DNA of 64,000 nucleotides, taken from contig QHXW01000099.1 in the NCBI GenBank assembly GCA_003223115.1, positions 37,627-101,626 on the forward strand, in the 5' to 3' direction. Below, one piece after another: positions 39,099 to 48,069 of this stretch. The translations under genes and the position numbers were made by a program. Origin of the DNA: Acidobacteriota bacterium. Lineage in GTDB: Bacteria > Acidobacteriota > Terriglobia > Bryobacterales > Bryobacteraceae. How positions within the stretch are numbered: the first letter of the stretch is position 1; every line of letters begins with the position of its first letter. The notes under the pieces are model-generated. The model was not told the origin of the DNA. It saw only the letters and a program-made list of their open reading frames with translations, and did not search any database.

Positions 39099-39995
39099 TT
39101 AATACTGCACAGCCCCCTTCACGTTCAGCCGCAGGCGGTAAACCGAGGTGCGCGCTGTGATGTAAAGCGTCTGGAAATCGTGATCGCCAAAGGCGCAGTT
39201 CGCCGGGGTCTCAGCTATCGGGTGTGTCAGAGTGAGCTTGCCATGCGGGTCGTAGATGGCGATCCCCTTGGCCGCAACGTAAAGGTTTCCCTTGTCGTCC
39301 AGCCGAATCCCGTCCGGCACTCCGTCGATGCCGGAGATGGCCACGCGCTGGTTTGAGACTTCGCCATTGCGGTCCACGTCATACGCGCGGACGTTGTGCT
39401 CGTCCGAGTTGGCCACATACAGCAAGTGGCCATTCGCCGAAAGAGCAATGCCGTTCGGCCGTCCCGCCGGTTTGGCGATCAGGTTGAGTTGCCCCTTGGG
39501 AGTGATGTGATAGACGCCGTAGAAATCCAGTTCGCGGGTGTCAGCCTGATTTCCGAAAGCCGGATCGGTGAAGTAGATGTGGCCGTCTTTCCTCACCACA
39601 ATGTCGTTCGGAGCATTGAGCCGCTTGCCTTCCCACCGCTCAGCCAGCACCTGCGTTTCGCCTTTCTTGTCGATGCGCACGACGCGCCGTGTACGGCTCT
39701 CGCAACTGTAAAGCCGGCCTTGCGAATCGAAGGTGTTGCCGTTTGCGCCGTTGGTATTGTCGCGAAACACCGCGGGCTTCTGTCCGGCCTCCAGTTTAAT
39801 GATCTTGTTGTCAGGAACGTCGCTGAAAAGCAGGTACCCCTCTCGCGACCAGACCGGTCCTTCCGTGAAGTGGTATCCACTCGCCACGTGCTCCAGTTGC
39901 GGATCGGAGGACTCCTGCCCTCGCAGCTCACGGCCCGCAAGCAACGGGACAATACCCGCCACCGAAGAACCGAATCGCCGCCGGCTGATCTTCAT
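39099..39995 (-). CDS. Exported SMP-30/gluconolactonase-like beta-propeller
   Basis: 298 residues with a Tat-type leader (MKISRRRFGSSVAGIVPLLAG). The six-bladed propeller shows the SMP-30 hallmarks: YHFTEGPVWSREGYLLFSDV with the metal-binding Glu, APNDIVVRKDGHIYFTDP with the Asn/Asp ligands, RPNGIALSANGHLLYVANS and GVPDGIRLDDKGNLYVA. Predicted Ca-dependent lactonase in the periplasm. It begins 3 bases after the BON gene, so it rides on the era operon. Confidence 0.87.
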   Translation of the reverse strand: MKISRRRFGSSVAGIVPLLAGRELRGQESSDPQLEHVASGYHFTEGPVWSREGYLLFSDVPDNKIIKLEAGQKPAVFRDNTNGANGNTFDSQGRLYSCESRTRRVVRIDKKGETQVLAERWEGKRLNAPNDIVVRKDGHIYFTDPAFGNQADTRELDFYGVYHITPKGQLNLIAKPAGRPNGIALSANGHLLYVANSDEHNVRAYDVDRNGEVSNQRVAISGIDGVPDGIRLDDKGNLYVAAKGIAIYDPHGKLTLTHPIAETPANCAFGDHDFQTLYITARTSVYRLRLNVKGAVQY

Positions 39996-39998
39996 CGT

Positions 39999-40295
39999 TC
40001 AGTGTCCGCCCAGCACGATTTCGTTGATCACTTGCCGGACACCGCTGATCTTCCTGGCCAGCTTCTCCGCCCTCTGTTTTTGCTTCTCGGTTTCAAGCTT
40101 TCCTCGTAACGTAACCACACGCTGCTTGACCTCAATCTGGAGCGCGCCGCCCTTCACGTCGGGATCGTTGGCGAGGCGCCGTTTCACGAGATCATAAATC
40201 GCGTCGTCGGAAAGTTGCTTCTCCGAGAATGCCAGACATGTCGAGGCCAGCAGGCCCAATGCCATGAGTAGCGCAATCCATTTTTTAAGATTCAT
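39999..40295 (-). CDS. Secreted BON-domain protein
   Basis: 98 residues: a signal peptide (MNLKKWIALLMALGLLASTCLA), then one BON domain (DDAIYDLVKRRLANDPDVKG, QIEVKQRVVTLRGKLETEKQ, RAEKLARKISGVRQVINEI). BON domains bind phospholipid or outer-membrane surfaces (as in OsmY). The start at 40295 overlaps the era 3' end by 11 bases; a farther upstream in-frame start would put extra residues before the signal. Confidence 0.85.
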   Translation of the reverse strand: MNLKKWIALLMALGLLASTCLAFSEKQLSDDAIYDLVKRRLANDPDVKGGALQIEVKQRVVTLRGKLETEKQKQRAEKLARKISGVRQVINEIVLGGH

Positions 40296-41247
40296 CTTTT
40301 CCGGCCATTGTACGCCAGTCGAGCGCATCCAGGAAGCCCGGCTTCTCTTTCCATGCCGCGCGCACCTTGACGCGAAGATCCAGGTAGATCTTCCTTCCGA
40401 AGAAACGCTCCATTTCTTCTCGCGCCACGCTCCCCACGCGCTTCAGCATCGATCCACCTGCGCCAATCACGATACCTTTTTGTCCGTCCTTCTCGACATA
40501 AACTGTGGCGTAGATTCGCAGCAGCTTCGGTGTTTCTTCCCATTTGTCGACCAGCACGGCGATGGCGTGGGGAACCTCCTGGCGCGTCTCTTGCAGTAGT
40601 TTTTCCCGGATGAGCTCCGCTGCCAGAAATCGCTCTGGCTGATCGGTAACATGATCGCCCGGAAAATACTCCGGCCCTTCGGGCATCCGTGAGACAATCG
40701 CCGGACGCAGCCGTTCCACGTTCTCGCCGGTCGCGGCTGAGATCGGCATGTATTCGGCGAAATCGTGCAGCCCGCGATAACAATCAATCAACGCCAGAAG
40801 ACACCCTTTCTCTTTCAGCAGGTCGATCTTGTTCAAAACCAGAATCGTGGGAGTATTCGTTTTTTTGACCAAGTCGACCGCGCGGCGGTCTGCTTCTCTG
40901 AAATCCAGCGAAGAATCCACGAGAAACAACAGCAGGTCGCGATCATTCAACGCAGCCCGAACTGTTTCCATCATGCGTTTATTGATCAGCGTGTCGGATT
41001 TGTGGATGCCGGGTGTGTCGACGAACACGATCTGTGCCTGGTCCGTGGAGAGGACGCCTTGAATGGTGGTGCGGGTGGTCTGAGGCTTGTCGGTGACGAT
41101 CGCGATTTTTTCACCGATCAGCGCATTGAGCAGCGTGGATTTCCCGGCATTCGGCCGCCCCAGAATCGAAACAAAACCGGAGCGGAAGCCGGCCCGAGGG
41201 CTCTCGCCGGCAGACTTGGCTGGCGCGGGCTTGGTCGTCTCACTCAT
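40285..41247 (-). CDS. era: GTPase Era
   Basis: 16S rRNA-binding GTPase needed for 30S subunit maturation, 320 residues. The ATG at 41247 is chosen because the farther start encodes a shadow of the upstream gene. G motifs: GRPNAGKST (G1), DTPGIHK (G3), LNKIDLLK (G4). The C-terminal KH domain has KGIVIGAGGSMLKRVGSVAR. An N-terminal tail of about 22 Ala/Pro/Lys-rich residues precedes the GTPase. It overlaps corC by 8 bases in the conserved phoH-ybeY-corC-era order. Confidence 0.94.
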   Translation of the reverse strand: MSETTKPAPAKSAGESPRAGFRSGFVSILGRPNAGKSTLLNALIGEKIAIVTDKPQTTRTTIQGVLSTDQAQIVFVDTPGIHKSDTLINKRMMETVRAALNDRDLLLFLVDSSLDFREADRRAVDLVKKTNTPTILVLNKIDLLKEKGCLLALIDCYRGLHDFAEYMPISAATGENVERLRPAIVSRMPEGPEYFPGDHVTDQPERFLAAELIREKLLQETRQEVPHAIAVLVDKWEETPKLLRIYATVYVEKDGQKGIVIGAGGSMLKRVGSVAREEMERFFGRKIYLDLRVKVRAAWKEKPGFLDALDWRTMAGKDES

Positions 41248-42499
41248 GTGCCACGGCTTCGGATCTGCTGAGGCGCACCTGCTCGACGCGCAGTTCGTCG
41301 CTGGCCAGCACCTCGACGCGGATTTTGTCTCTCTCCACAAATTCGCCCCGTTGCGGCACGCGCCCCAGCCACTCCGTTACCAGGCCGCCGATGGTCGTCG
41401 ATTCCACGTCCTCCGCTGGCCGGAACTCGAACAGGTCAATCAACCGTCCGAGGTCGAAATTCCCGGAGACGATGTACCCCCCCGCGCCGTCCGGCGTCAC
41501 ATCCGAACCCGGTTCGTGCTCATCCCGGATCTCGCCCAGAATTACTTCCACCAAGTCTTCCATCGAAGCCAGACCCGCGGTGTTTCCGTATTCATCCACG
41601 ACGATGACCAGGTGCGCGCCGTCCTGCTGCATCTCGCGCATGAGATCATTCACCGGCTTAGTTTCCGGCACGAAGCGGATGGACCGCGCCAGCTCCTGCA
41701 CTCTGCGGCGCGCGCGCTCCTCTTCATCCACCTCAAACATGTCGCGCACGTGCACGAACCCGACAATCTGATCGATGGACTGTTCATAAATCGGAATGCG
41801 CGAATACTGTTCATTGATCACGAGCTGGCGCAACTCCTCAAGCGTCGAGTCGGCGGAGATAGCCACGATATTCGGCCGCGGCGTCATCACCTCGCGGACC
41901 ACTTTGGCGCCGAACTCGACCACCGACTGGATCAGTTTGCGGTCTTCCTCCTGGATGAGTCCCTCTTCGGTGCCGGCCGAAATCAATGCGTCGATATTCT
42001 CGGCAGGCGTGGCCTGCTCCTCGGTCCCGTTCTTATCATCAGCCATCTCCACCAGTGAATAGAAGAACGCCAAAAAAGCCGAGGCCGGCCTGATAATCAG
42101 GCCCAGAACCCGCAGCACGGGCACAAGCGGCGCGAGCCATCGTCCCTTGGTCCTGCGGTAAGTTATCTGCGGCACCCCGTAGCTGGCCACCAGCATCAGA
42201 ATGAGAGACGTAATGGAGGCTTCAAAAAATGCCGCCCATGTGAGTGTCTGGTTCAAGAAATCGGCGAGAATCAGCACCCCCATGATGGCGAGCATGGAAT
42301 GCTTGATCAGCGAGAAGCTGAGCGCGCCTTCGTCAGTTTTCATGCCGATGCCGGGCTCGAGCGTGCTTTTGAAGAATTCGAGCGAGGGTAGATCGCGGCT
42401 GCGGAGCCGCAGGCTCTCCAGGTAGAGTAACTGCACCGCACTCGCCAGAGCCAGCAGGAGTGCGGCCACGAAGGTCCCGAGCAGCCAGGCGACCATCAT
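41240..42499 (-). CDS. CNNM/CorC-type membrane protein with CBS pair
   Basis: 419 residues. An N-terminal CNNM (DUF21) membrane region with about four helices (to residue 150) precedes a CBS pair (MTPRPNIVAISADSTLEEL; RFVPETKPVNDLMREMQ; VVDEYGNTAGLASMEDLVE) and a C-terminal CorC/HlyC FAD-like domain (YIVSGNFDLGRLIDLF). Linked to Mg2+ or Co2+ efflux or homeostasis in relatives. It overlaps ybeY (ATGA) and era. Confidence 0.9.
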   Translation of the reverse strand: MMVAWLLGTFVAALLLALASAVQLLYLESLRLRSRDLPSLEFFKSTLEPGIGMKTDEGALSFSLIKHSMLAIMGVLILADFLNQTLTWAAFFEASITSLILMLVASYGVPQITYRRTKGRWLAPLVPVLRVLGLIIRPASAFLAFFYSLVEMADDKNGTEEQATPAENIDALISAGTEEGLIQEEDRKLIQSVVEFGAKVVREVMTPRPNIVAISADSTLEELRQLVINEQYSRIPIYEQSIDQIVGFVHVRDMFEVDEEERARRRVQELARSIRFVPETKPVNDLMREMQQDGAHLVIVVDEYGNTAGLASMEDLVEVILGEIRDEHEPGSDVTPDGAGGYIVSGNFDLGRLIDLFEFRPAEDVESTTIGGLVTEWLGRVPQRGEFVERDKIRVEVLASDELRVEQVRLSRSEAVAHE

Positions 42500-42951
42500 G
42501 TGCGTACCCGTTCAAGCAGACCCGCCGGAAGTCGCAGATTCTTGCGCCAGTTGATTTCGGCACGCGCCATCCGGCCGCGGTCCCGCTCGTGATCCATCCC
42601 CAGCAGGTGCAGCAAACCGTGCAGCATCAGAATCCCGATCTCGCGCTCGACCGAGTGGCCGTAATCCCGCGCTTGTTTCGAAGCAGTTTCGGCGGAAATG
42701 GCCATTTCGCCTAAACCCGCCTCCGCCATTCCTTTGACCCTGGCGCTTGGGAAAGAAAGCACGTCTGTCGCGTAATTCCGGCCCAGGAACTGCAAATTGA
42801 GCCGCCGCACTTCGCGGTCATCGGTGACCAGACAGGTAAACGCGCCGCCACCCGCGACCCGCCCTTGCAACAGGCGCGCGAACTGCAGCAACTCAGCACG
42901 ATCCAATCCTCGTTGAGCGATGCGGAACAGCAGTAATGGCTCGGAAAGCAT
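42496..42951 (-). CDS. ybeY: Endoribonuclease YbeY (rRNA maturation)
   Basis: Metal-dependent endoribonuclease for 16S rRNA 3'-end maturation and ribosome quality control, 151 residues. The UPF0054 zinc signature HGLLHLLGMDHE (HxxxHxxxxxH) is present, along with ATDVLSFPS upstream. It lies 10 bases after phoH and overlaps corC, a highly conserved neighbourhood. Confidence 0.93.
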   Translation of the reverse strand: MLSEPLLLFRIAQRGLDRAELLQFARLLQGRVAGGGAFTCLVTDDREVRRLNLQFLGRNYATDVLSFPSARVKGMAEAGLGEMAISAETASKQARDYGHSVEREIGILMLHGLLHLLGMDHERDRGRMARAEINWRKNLRLPAGLLERVRT

Positions 42952-42961
42952 GCGTACGCCC

Positions 42962-44014
42962 TCAGGCGTGCGGCGATTCTGGCTCGGGCGCTCGCTCCGT
43001 ACCCCCGGCCGGCTCTACCGCCGAATCCGCACCCGTAGAAAGCTTGAGCGTGAGCTGCCGCGTGGCGCCCACCTGCTCGTTGTACCTCTCGTACGCTTTG
43101 ACAATGCGCTGCACCAGGTCGTGCCGCACCACGTCGCGTTCATCGAAGTTCACAAAGCTGATGCCCGGTATGCCCTGAAGCACTTCGAGCGCATTCAACA
43201 AGCCGCTGCGCTTACCGCTCGGAAGGTCGATTTGAGTGATGTCGCCGTTCACTACCATCTTGGAATTGAAGCCCTGGCGCGTCAGCACCATTTTCATCTG
43301 CTCGGCGGTGCTGTTCTGGGCCTCATCCAGGATGATGAAGCTGTCGTTGAGCGTGCGGCCGCGCATGAAGGCAATGGGCGCCACTTCGATGGTCAAGCGC
43401 TCGAGCAGTTTTTCCACCTTGTCTGGTTCGAGCATATCGTGAAGGGCGTCATAAAGCGGGCGCAGGTAAGGATCCACCTTCTCTTGCAAGGTTCCTGGGA
43501 GAAAGCCCAGGCGCTCGCCGGCCTCTACCGCCGGCCGCGTCAGAATGATGCGGCTCACGCGCTTACTGGTGAGGGCCCAGACCGCCATGGCCACCGCCAG
43601 ATAGGTTTTCCCGGTTCCCGCGGGTCCCACGCCGAACACCAGGTCGTTGCGTTCGATCGCTTCCAGATAGCGGCGCTGATTGATGGTCTTGGGCGCAACC
43701 ACTTTCTTGCCAAAACTGCGCTGCCGGCCACTCGACACCAGCGCGCGCAGGGACACATCGGGATCTTCGGTGACCACTCTGAGGTAACTGTTCAGATCCC
43801 CGTTGTTAAACGCGTGCCCCTCGCACACCAGAGCCGCGTAGTCCTCCAGGATGCTTTCGGCTCGGCTGACGTTGGCGGGCTCACCCTCGATCTCGAGACG
43901 GTTATCGATGAGCTGAGTGCTGACCTTGAGGCCGTTCTCGATCAAACGGATGTTCTCGTCGCGGGTTCCAAAAAGGCTTTCAATTCCTCGGACGATCTGT
44001 ACGCTTGCTTTCAT
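42962..44014 (-). CDS. phoH: PhoH-like ATPase
   Basis: 350 residues, first gene of the leftward operon. The N-terminal region resembles the KH-like part of PhoH-related proteins; the P-loop is GPAGTGKTYLAVAMA (about residue 147), with Walker B FIILDEAQNST. The C-terminal 35 residues are Pro/Glu-rich. PhoH-like ATPases are thought to act in RNA metabolism, consistent with its neighbours ybeY and era. Confidence 0.93.
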   Translation of the reverse strand: MKASVQIVRGIESLFGTRDENIRLIENGLKVSTQLIDNRLEIEGEPANVSRAESILEDYAALVCEGHAFNNGDLNSYLRVVTEDPDVSLRALVSSGRQRSFGKKVVAPKTINQRRYLEAIERNDLVFGVGPAGTGKTYLAVAMAVWALTSKRVSRIILTRPAVEAGERLGFLPGTLQEKVDPYLRPLYDALHDMLEPDKVEKLLERLTIEVAPIAFMRGRTLNDSFIILDEAQNSTAEQMKMVLTRQGFNSKMVVNGDITQIDLPSGKRSGLLNALEVLQGIPGISFVNFDERDVVRHDLVQRIVKAYERYNEQVGATRQLTLKLSTGADSAVEPAGGTERAPEPESPHA

Positions 44015-44467
44015 CTATAGGGTGCCTGAAATCTTCCGGCTACTCATGGGTTGGTACGCGAACCGTGCGGAAAAGCGGGGTAGACACAAACCGGTGGGGC
44101 AAAACAAGCCACCCGCAAATGCGGGCCGAGCTAAATACCATCTGGAATTGATTATAGCAAAAGGGCCAGGGGAGGCCCAAATGGGAGGCGATGCCGGCCG
44201 ATGCCGGCCGATGCCGGCGGGGCCCGCGAGAACTCCGGCCCTGGGACAAGCCGGGCTCCCCGGAAGAAGCCAAAGGCATTCCTATGATTTCGGCTCTAGA
44301 TGCGGGTACGAAGCAGTTCTTGGCGGAACCAATGACGCGTGTCTGGTTGTTCGCGAAAAATTCCAGTGCGGGTTAGTCCTCAAGCCGAGCGGCCCGCGTA
44401 CCAATTGTGAGAGTGCGGCTGGACTCGCTAGAGTGGAGTTCTGACCGCCTTCCTTCTATCTCCGGGA
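44015..44467. other. Intergenic region between divergent phoH and ZIP genes
   Basis: About 450 bases, presumably with both promoters. The only structure seen is a 10-bp tandem repeat (ATGCCGGCCG, nearly three copies, 44191-44219). No supported gene. Confidence 0.5.
44191..44219. repeat. 10-bp tandem repeat
   Basis: ATGCCGGCCG twice plus ATGCCGGCG, in phase. Each unit contains the palindrome GCCGGC. Confidence 0.8.
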
Positions 44468-45211
44468 ATGGGAGTTGCGCTGCTTGCCACGCTGGCTGCC
44501 CTAGCAGGCGCCGTGATTGGAATCTTCTGGACGAACAGCGGGACGAGTACTCGCGTCATGGTGCCTTTCGGCGGCGGCTTGCTGGTGGGCATCGCCGTGT
44601 TTGGCCTGTTGCCGGAAATGATGACGGAGATCGGCTGGCTGAGATCCCTGTTACTGGTCGCCGCCGGCTATTTTTCCCTGCTGGTGGTCAACCGCTTTGT
44701 CTACCCGGTGTGCGCGTCCTGCGCACACGACCACAATCATGAAATTTGTTTGTCCGCGCTCCACGGTTTTGCAGCTCCTCTGATCTCCGCCGCGGCGCTG
44801 CACAGCTTTCTGGATGGCTGGAGCATCGTCACCGCGCAGCAGTCGCCTGCCGTGGGCGTGCGCATTGCATTGCCGGTCGCGGTAGCTTTACACAAGATTC
44901 CCGAAGGCATGGCCTTGGGCGCGATCATGCGGGTCGCGGTGGCTTCCCGGGCGGCGGCATTGTCATGGTGTGTCGTGGGAGAGAGCCTCACCTTGGCCGG
45001 CGGCGCAGCGGCGCTGATGGTGGCGCCTCGTCTGGCCGGCGTGTGGTTCAGCTATCCTCTGGCGCTGGCGGCTGGATTCTTTTTCTATCTCGGTTTTCAC
45101 GCGGTGCACGGCGAATGGAAACGCCGCGGAGGACGCGCGTTCATGCCGGCACTGTCAGGCGTGGCCGGTGTTGCAGCGCTCGAACAAGGCGTCCGGGCCC
45201 TGCTGCGGTAG
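44468..45211 (+). CDS. ZIP-family metal transporter
   Basis: 247 residues with about eight hydrophobic segments. The two metal-binding helices are recognisable: LHSFLDGWS (helix IV type HS-DG) and LHKIPEGMALG (helix V type H-PEG). A short His/Cys-rich loop (CASCAHDHNHEIC) lies between the early helices, as in ZIP variable loops. Predicted uptake of Zn2+, Fe2+ or Mn2+ across the inner membrane. Divergent from phoH. Confidence 0.86.
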   Translation: MGVALLATLAALAGAVIGIFWTNSGTSTRVMVPFGGGLLVGIAVFGLLPEMMTEIGWLRSLLLVAAGYFSLLVVNRFVYPVCASCAHDHNHEICLSALHGFAAPLISAAALHSFLDGWSIVTAQQSPAVGVRIALPVAVALHKIPEGMALGAIMRVAVASRAAALSWCVVGESLTLAGGAAALMVAPRLAGVWFSYPLALAAGFFFYLGFHAVHGEWKRRGGRAFMPALSGVAGVAALEQGVRALLR

Positions 45212-45431
45212 ACGGTGGGCAACCGGACAGCACGGCCCGATCCGCCCGTTCCTCATTCGGCGATCACAGCCCGGCCGAAGAACTTTTCTTTAGGGCACAG
45301 GAATTTGCCGACTTCTCGATCTCCGGGTTCGGCCACGGATTCCTAGCATGGTTTAGAAAGCCGAGCGCTTTCGTCCGCCCGATCATGCCGGCTCCCTTTG
45401 AAATCCGCGATGTGGATGTAGATCCGCAGAA

Positions 45432-46118
45432 TTGGACGCTGTGGTGGCGTCGTTTGGCGGTAACAACGTGGCCGTCCGCAACACCCTCGCATTTGAGTTG
45501 AAAATCAGATCCGATCTGGAGCGGCCGGACCAGGGGGTCTTGTTGCCTTCGGTTCAAGAAGGCATCGTGGCGCCACTGTCCGGAGCGCCCTTCTGGAGAA
45601 ACGCCGAAACCCATCCATACCGTTTCATGAAAGGCTCGACGGTCGCCTATCTGCAAAGCTCCTTCGGCAGCGGCACTGCCAAAGTGCGGTTCGTGCGCTG
45701 ACCATGCGAATCTTCATTGCGGGTGATTGTCCGGCAGCCAAGGGCCGTTCGAGGTTGTCTGTGACGGCATGATTTTCACTTGACCGACTTCCGCCCCGAC
45801 TGGACCGTCCGGATCGAAGAGCAACCCGATCTCACGCAGCCGGTGCTGGACAGCATTCACTGCGAGCTTGAACAGGCGATCCTGCGGCGCCTACGAAAAC
45901 AAACCTCGACGCCCATCACCATTCAGACCTCAGGCGGCGTGGAGAGCGGCCGTGAGGTGCGCAATCGTAGTGCCGTCCGTTGAAGCCGAACACAAAGCCG
46001 TTGAGGTAAGCGTGTTCCGGGCGCTGCTGGAGATGGCGAACCGGCAGGAGGCATCGTCGGGGACATCCAGGCGAATACCGTGGTGGAAGCGTTCATTTTG
46101 AAAGAAGCATACCCATGA
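45432..46118 (+). pseudogene. Decayed genes of unknown, possibly phage, origin
   Basis: Fragments in changing frames. One reads FGGNNVAVRNTLAFELKI, GVLLPSVQEGIVAPLSG, FMKGSTVAYLQSSFG and stops at 45701. The next, from 45780, reads TDFRPDWTVRIEEQPDL, DSIHCELEQAILRRLRK and TPITIQTSGG before drifting. The last reads GDIQANTVVEAFILKEAYP and stops at 46118, overlapping the next ATG. Such residues look like real protein, not shadows, but no family was recognised. Confidence 0.4.
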
Positions 46119-46799
46119 AAAAACACTCGACTCCCCTTTATATGCCGCGCTGCTGTTGCTCTGCGCCGCTGCCGGAGTGCTAGGGCCGCTGTACGCGCAA
46201 TTGCAGCAATCCGGCGGTCCCGGCAGTGTTGTCACCGCTAACTAACCAGGGCGGCACCGGGAACATGAACAACATTGCGGGCACGGTTTCGCTGCCAACC
46301 GGCGCCGCCACTGCGGCCAAACAGCCGGCAATCGGCACGGCTGGGACAGCATCGGCAGACGTCATCAGCGTGCAGGGTATCGCCTCCATGACGCCGCTGA
46401 CTGTCACCGGATCAATTTCTAATACAGGGTAGGGTTCAATGTGACGGGTTCGCTGCCGGCGAGCGCGAACGTAATCGGCCAGGTGCAAACGGTTCCGAAA
46501 ACCTCCTGCGGCACGACGGCATTCACACCGGCTTAGCAAGCGGTGTGCCTACCAGTTCGACCGCGCTGACGGCGACCACTTCGTGCGTCGTGGCCATCAT
46601 CATTACCAACACGAACGCGACGGCGCAGATGGTGACCATCACTGACGGCCAGGGCTCGCCCGTGACGATCGTCAGCGCGTTTTCCGTTCCAGGCAATTCC
46701 CAGGTGACGTTTCCGCTCTACGGCTCGCAAATGGTGAGCAGCATCAAGTGGTCCGCTGGCGGAACGGGAATCACGGGAACGGCGGTGGCGTATCAGTAG
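46115..46799 (+). pseudogene. Decayed secreted protein with phage-like TAGTxSADVxxVQG motif
   Basis: The ATG at 46115 begins a leader (MKKHSTPL, then after a shift YAALLLLCAAAGVLGPLYAQ). Continuing across frames: TANQGGTGNMNNIAGTVSLP, TGAATAAKQPAIGTAGTASA, DVISVQGIASMTPLTVTGS, then FNVTGSLPASANVIGQVQ, CLPTSSTALTATTSCVVA and a tail ending AGGTGITGTAVAYQ at 46799. AATAAKQPAxGTAGTxSADVxxVQG recalls a motif of phage-associated structural proteins (memory, not searched). At least three frameshifts or stops. Confidence 0.5.
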
Positions 46800-46922
46800 G
46801 CTCGGCCGGTAACGGAACGCGGAAGCTCGAGGAGAGAAAGTTGAAAAGGCTCTGCGGAGTCGCGCTGGCGTGCGTGCAGGCACGGCGTGGGCAGCTTAAC
46901 GTATTGGGCAATTCCCCGTATT

Positions 46923-47643
46923 GACTTTGGACGTGGCGCCTGCCAATCAATCAATTGCGGCGCTGAACGCGGTGGCGCAGGTGGCTCTGGCGGGCCAAGC
47001 GGGTGCAGGCGTGGCGTTATCCGGCGCCTGGACAGCCACATTGACGCCCGAACTTTCCTTTGACGGCGGGGCCACTTAGGTGGCTACGTTCTTCAAAATT
47101 CCCAACACTGCGCAGTATGTCGCGACAGTCGCGGTGAACGGCGGGTACACCATTGTGTGCCAGGCGTATCACATGCGCGCGTGAGAGCCCAGCGGAACCG
47201 TCACCGCAGCGCGGCGGGCGGGCCAGAGTCGCGATTCGTCGCCGCCTTTCACGGGCCCGGCGGGCAGCGCCGTTCCACCGGTCAGCGCGTTAATCGGCGG
47301 ATCAGACGGAGTGAGCCTGCGAGCACTTCTAACCGATACTTCCGGCCGGCCCGTTTGGGCGGGCTCTTCGAGCACGAACATCATCGCCGCGGTGACGGCT
47401 AATGTAAAGGGAACGGCGGGAATCCTGCGGCGCATCGTGGTCGAGACCGGAGTGGCGACCATCAAACTGTTCAACGTTGTGGCGGCAGCGTGCTCCGGAA
47501 CTCCTGGTTCCGGGGCATCCGGCGTCATCACGCTTCCCGCGACGCTGACCAATCCATTCACGCTGGAATTTAACCAGGTGTTCAGCAACGGTATCTGCAT
47601 CGTGACATCCGGGGCCACAAACATCAGCGTCATTTTCGATTAG
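46923..47643 (+). pseudogene. Decayed phage-like structural protein
   Basis: One frame with two internal stops (TAG near 47077, TGA near 47182). Readable parts: QSIAALNAVAQVALAGQAG, GVALSGAWTATLTPELSFDG, FFKIPNTAQYVATVAVNGGY, then SLRALLTDTSGRPVWAGSSS, RRIVVETGVATIKLFNVVAA and IVTSGATNISVIFD at 47643. The pattern of strands with a VRVRA-type C-terminus (in the next frame: GVSHARVRA) resembles tail- or baseplate-associated beta proteins. Replacing both stops and one frameshift restores about 240 residues. Confidence 0.5.
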
Positions 47644-47652
47644 CTTCTTTCC

Positions 47653-47983
47653 ATGCAACCCACCTTTCTCGGGAAAGTGACCGTCACTAGCGCCGGCACC
47701 GCGGTTCCACTCACCAGTGATCCGACCGTCACAGCGTGAAAGATCCTGTTCTCCACCATTCCCGGGCTGACCGGCAGTGTTTACATCGGCGGAGCCGGAC
47801 TAAATCAATCAATTGACGCTCGCCGGCGTGATGATCAAGTTCAATGCTCCGGGCGGTGTGGGCGCACCCGGCTATTTCGAACTCGGGACAGGGGACGGCC
47901 GGAACTCACTGCGCATCTGTGAGTATTACCTGGATGCCGCGTTGAGCGGCGAAGGCCTGCTGGTCACTTACTTCCAAGAGTGA
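47653..47983 (+). pseudogene. Small decayed phage-like protein
   Basis: The ATG at 47653 opens MQPTFLGKVTVTSAGTAVPL, then TSDPTVTA, a TGA, and KILFSTIPGLTGSVYIGGAG. After a frameshift it continues VMIKFNAPGGVGAPGYFEL, RICEYYLDAALSGEGLLVT and stops at 47983. An intact form would have about 110 residues. No domain named. Confidence 0.45.
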
Positions 47984-48069
47984 GGGGAATGGGTGCGAAT
48001 GGGTGCGGTGCGAATGTGTGAGCAAACAGGCATTCCTGCGTGTGGAGGCGTTCTATGGGCCATGACTGT

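Noticed and set aside
47735..47745. TGA in the small phage-like remnant as selenocysteine
   Set aside because: No redox motif surrounds it, a frameshift lies just downstream, and the whole block is decayed.
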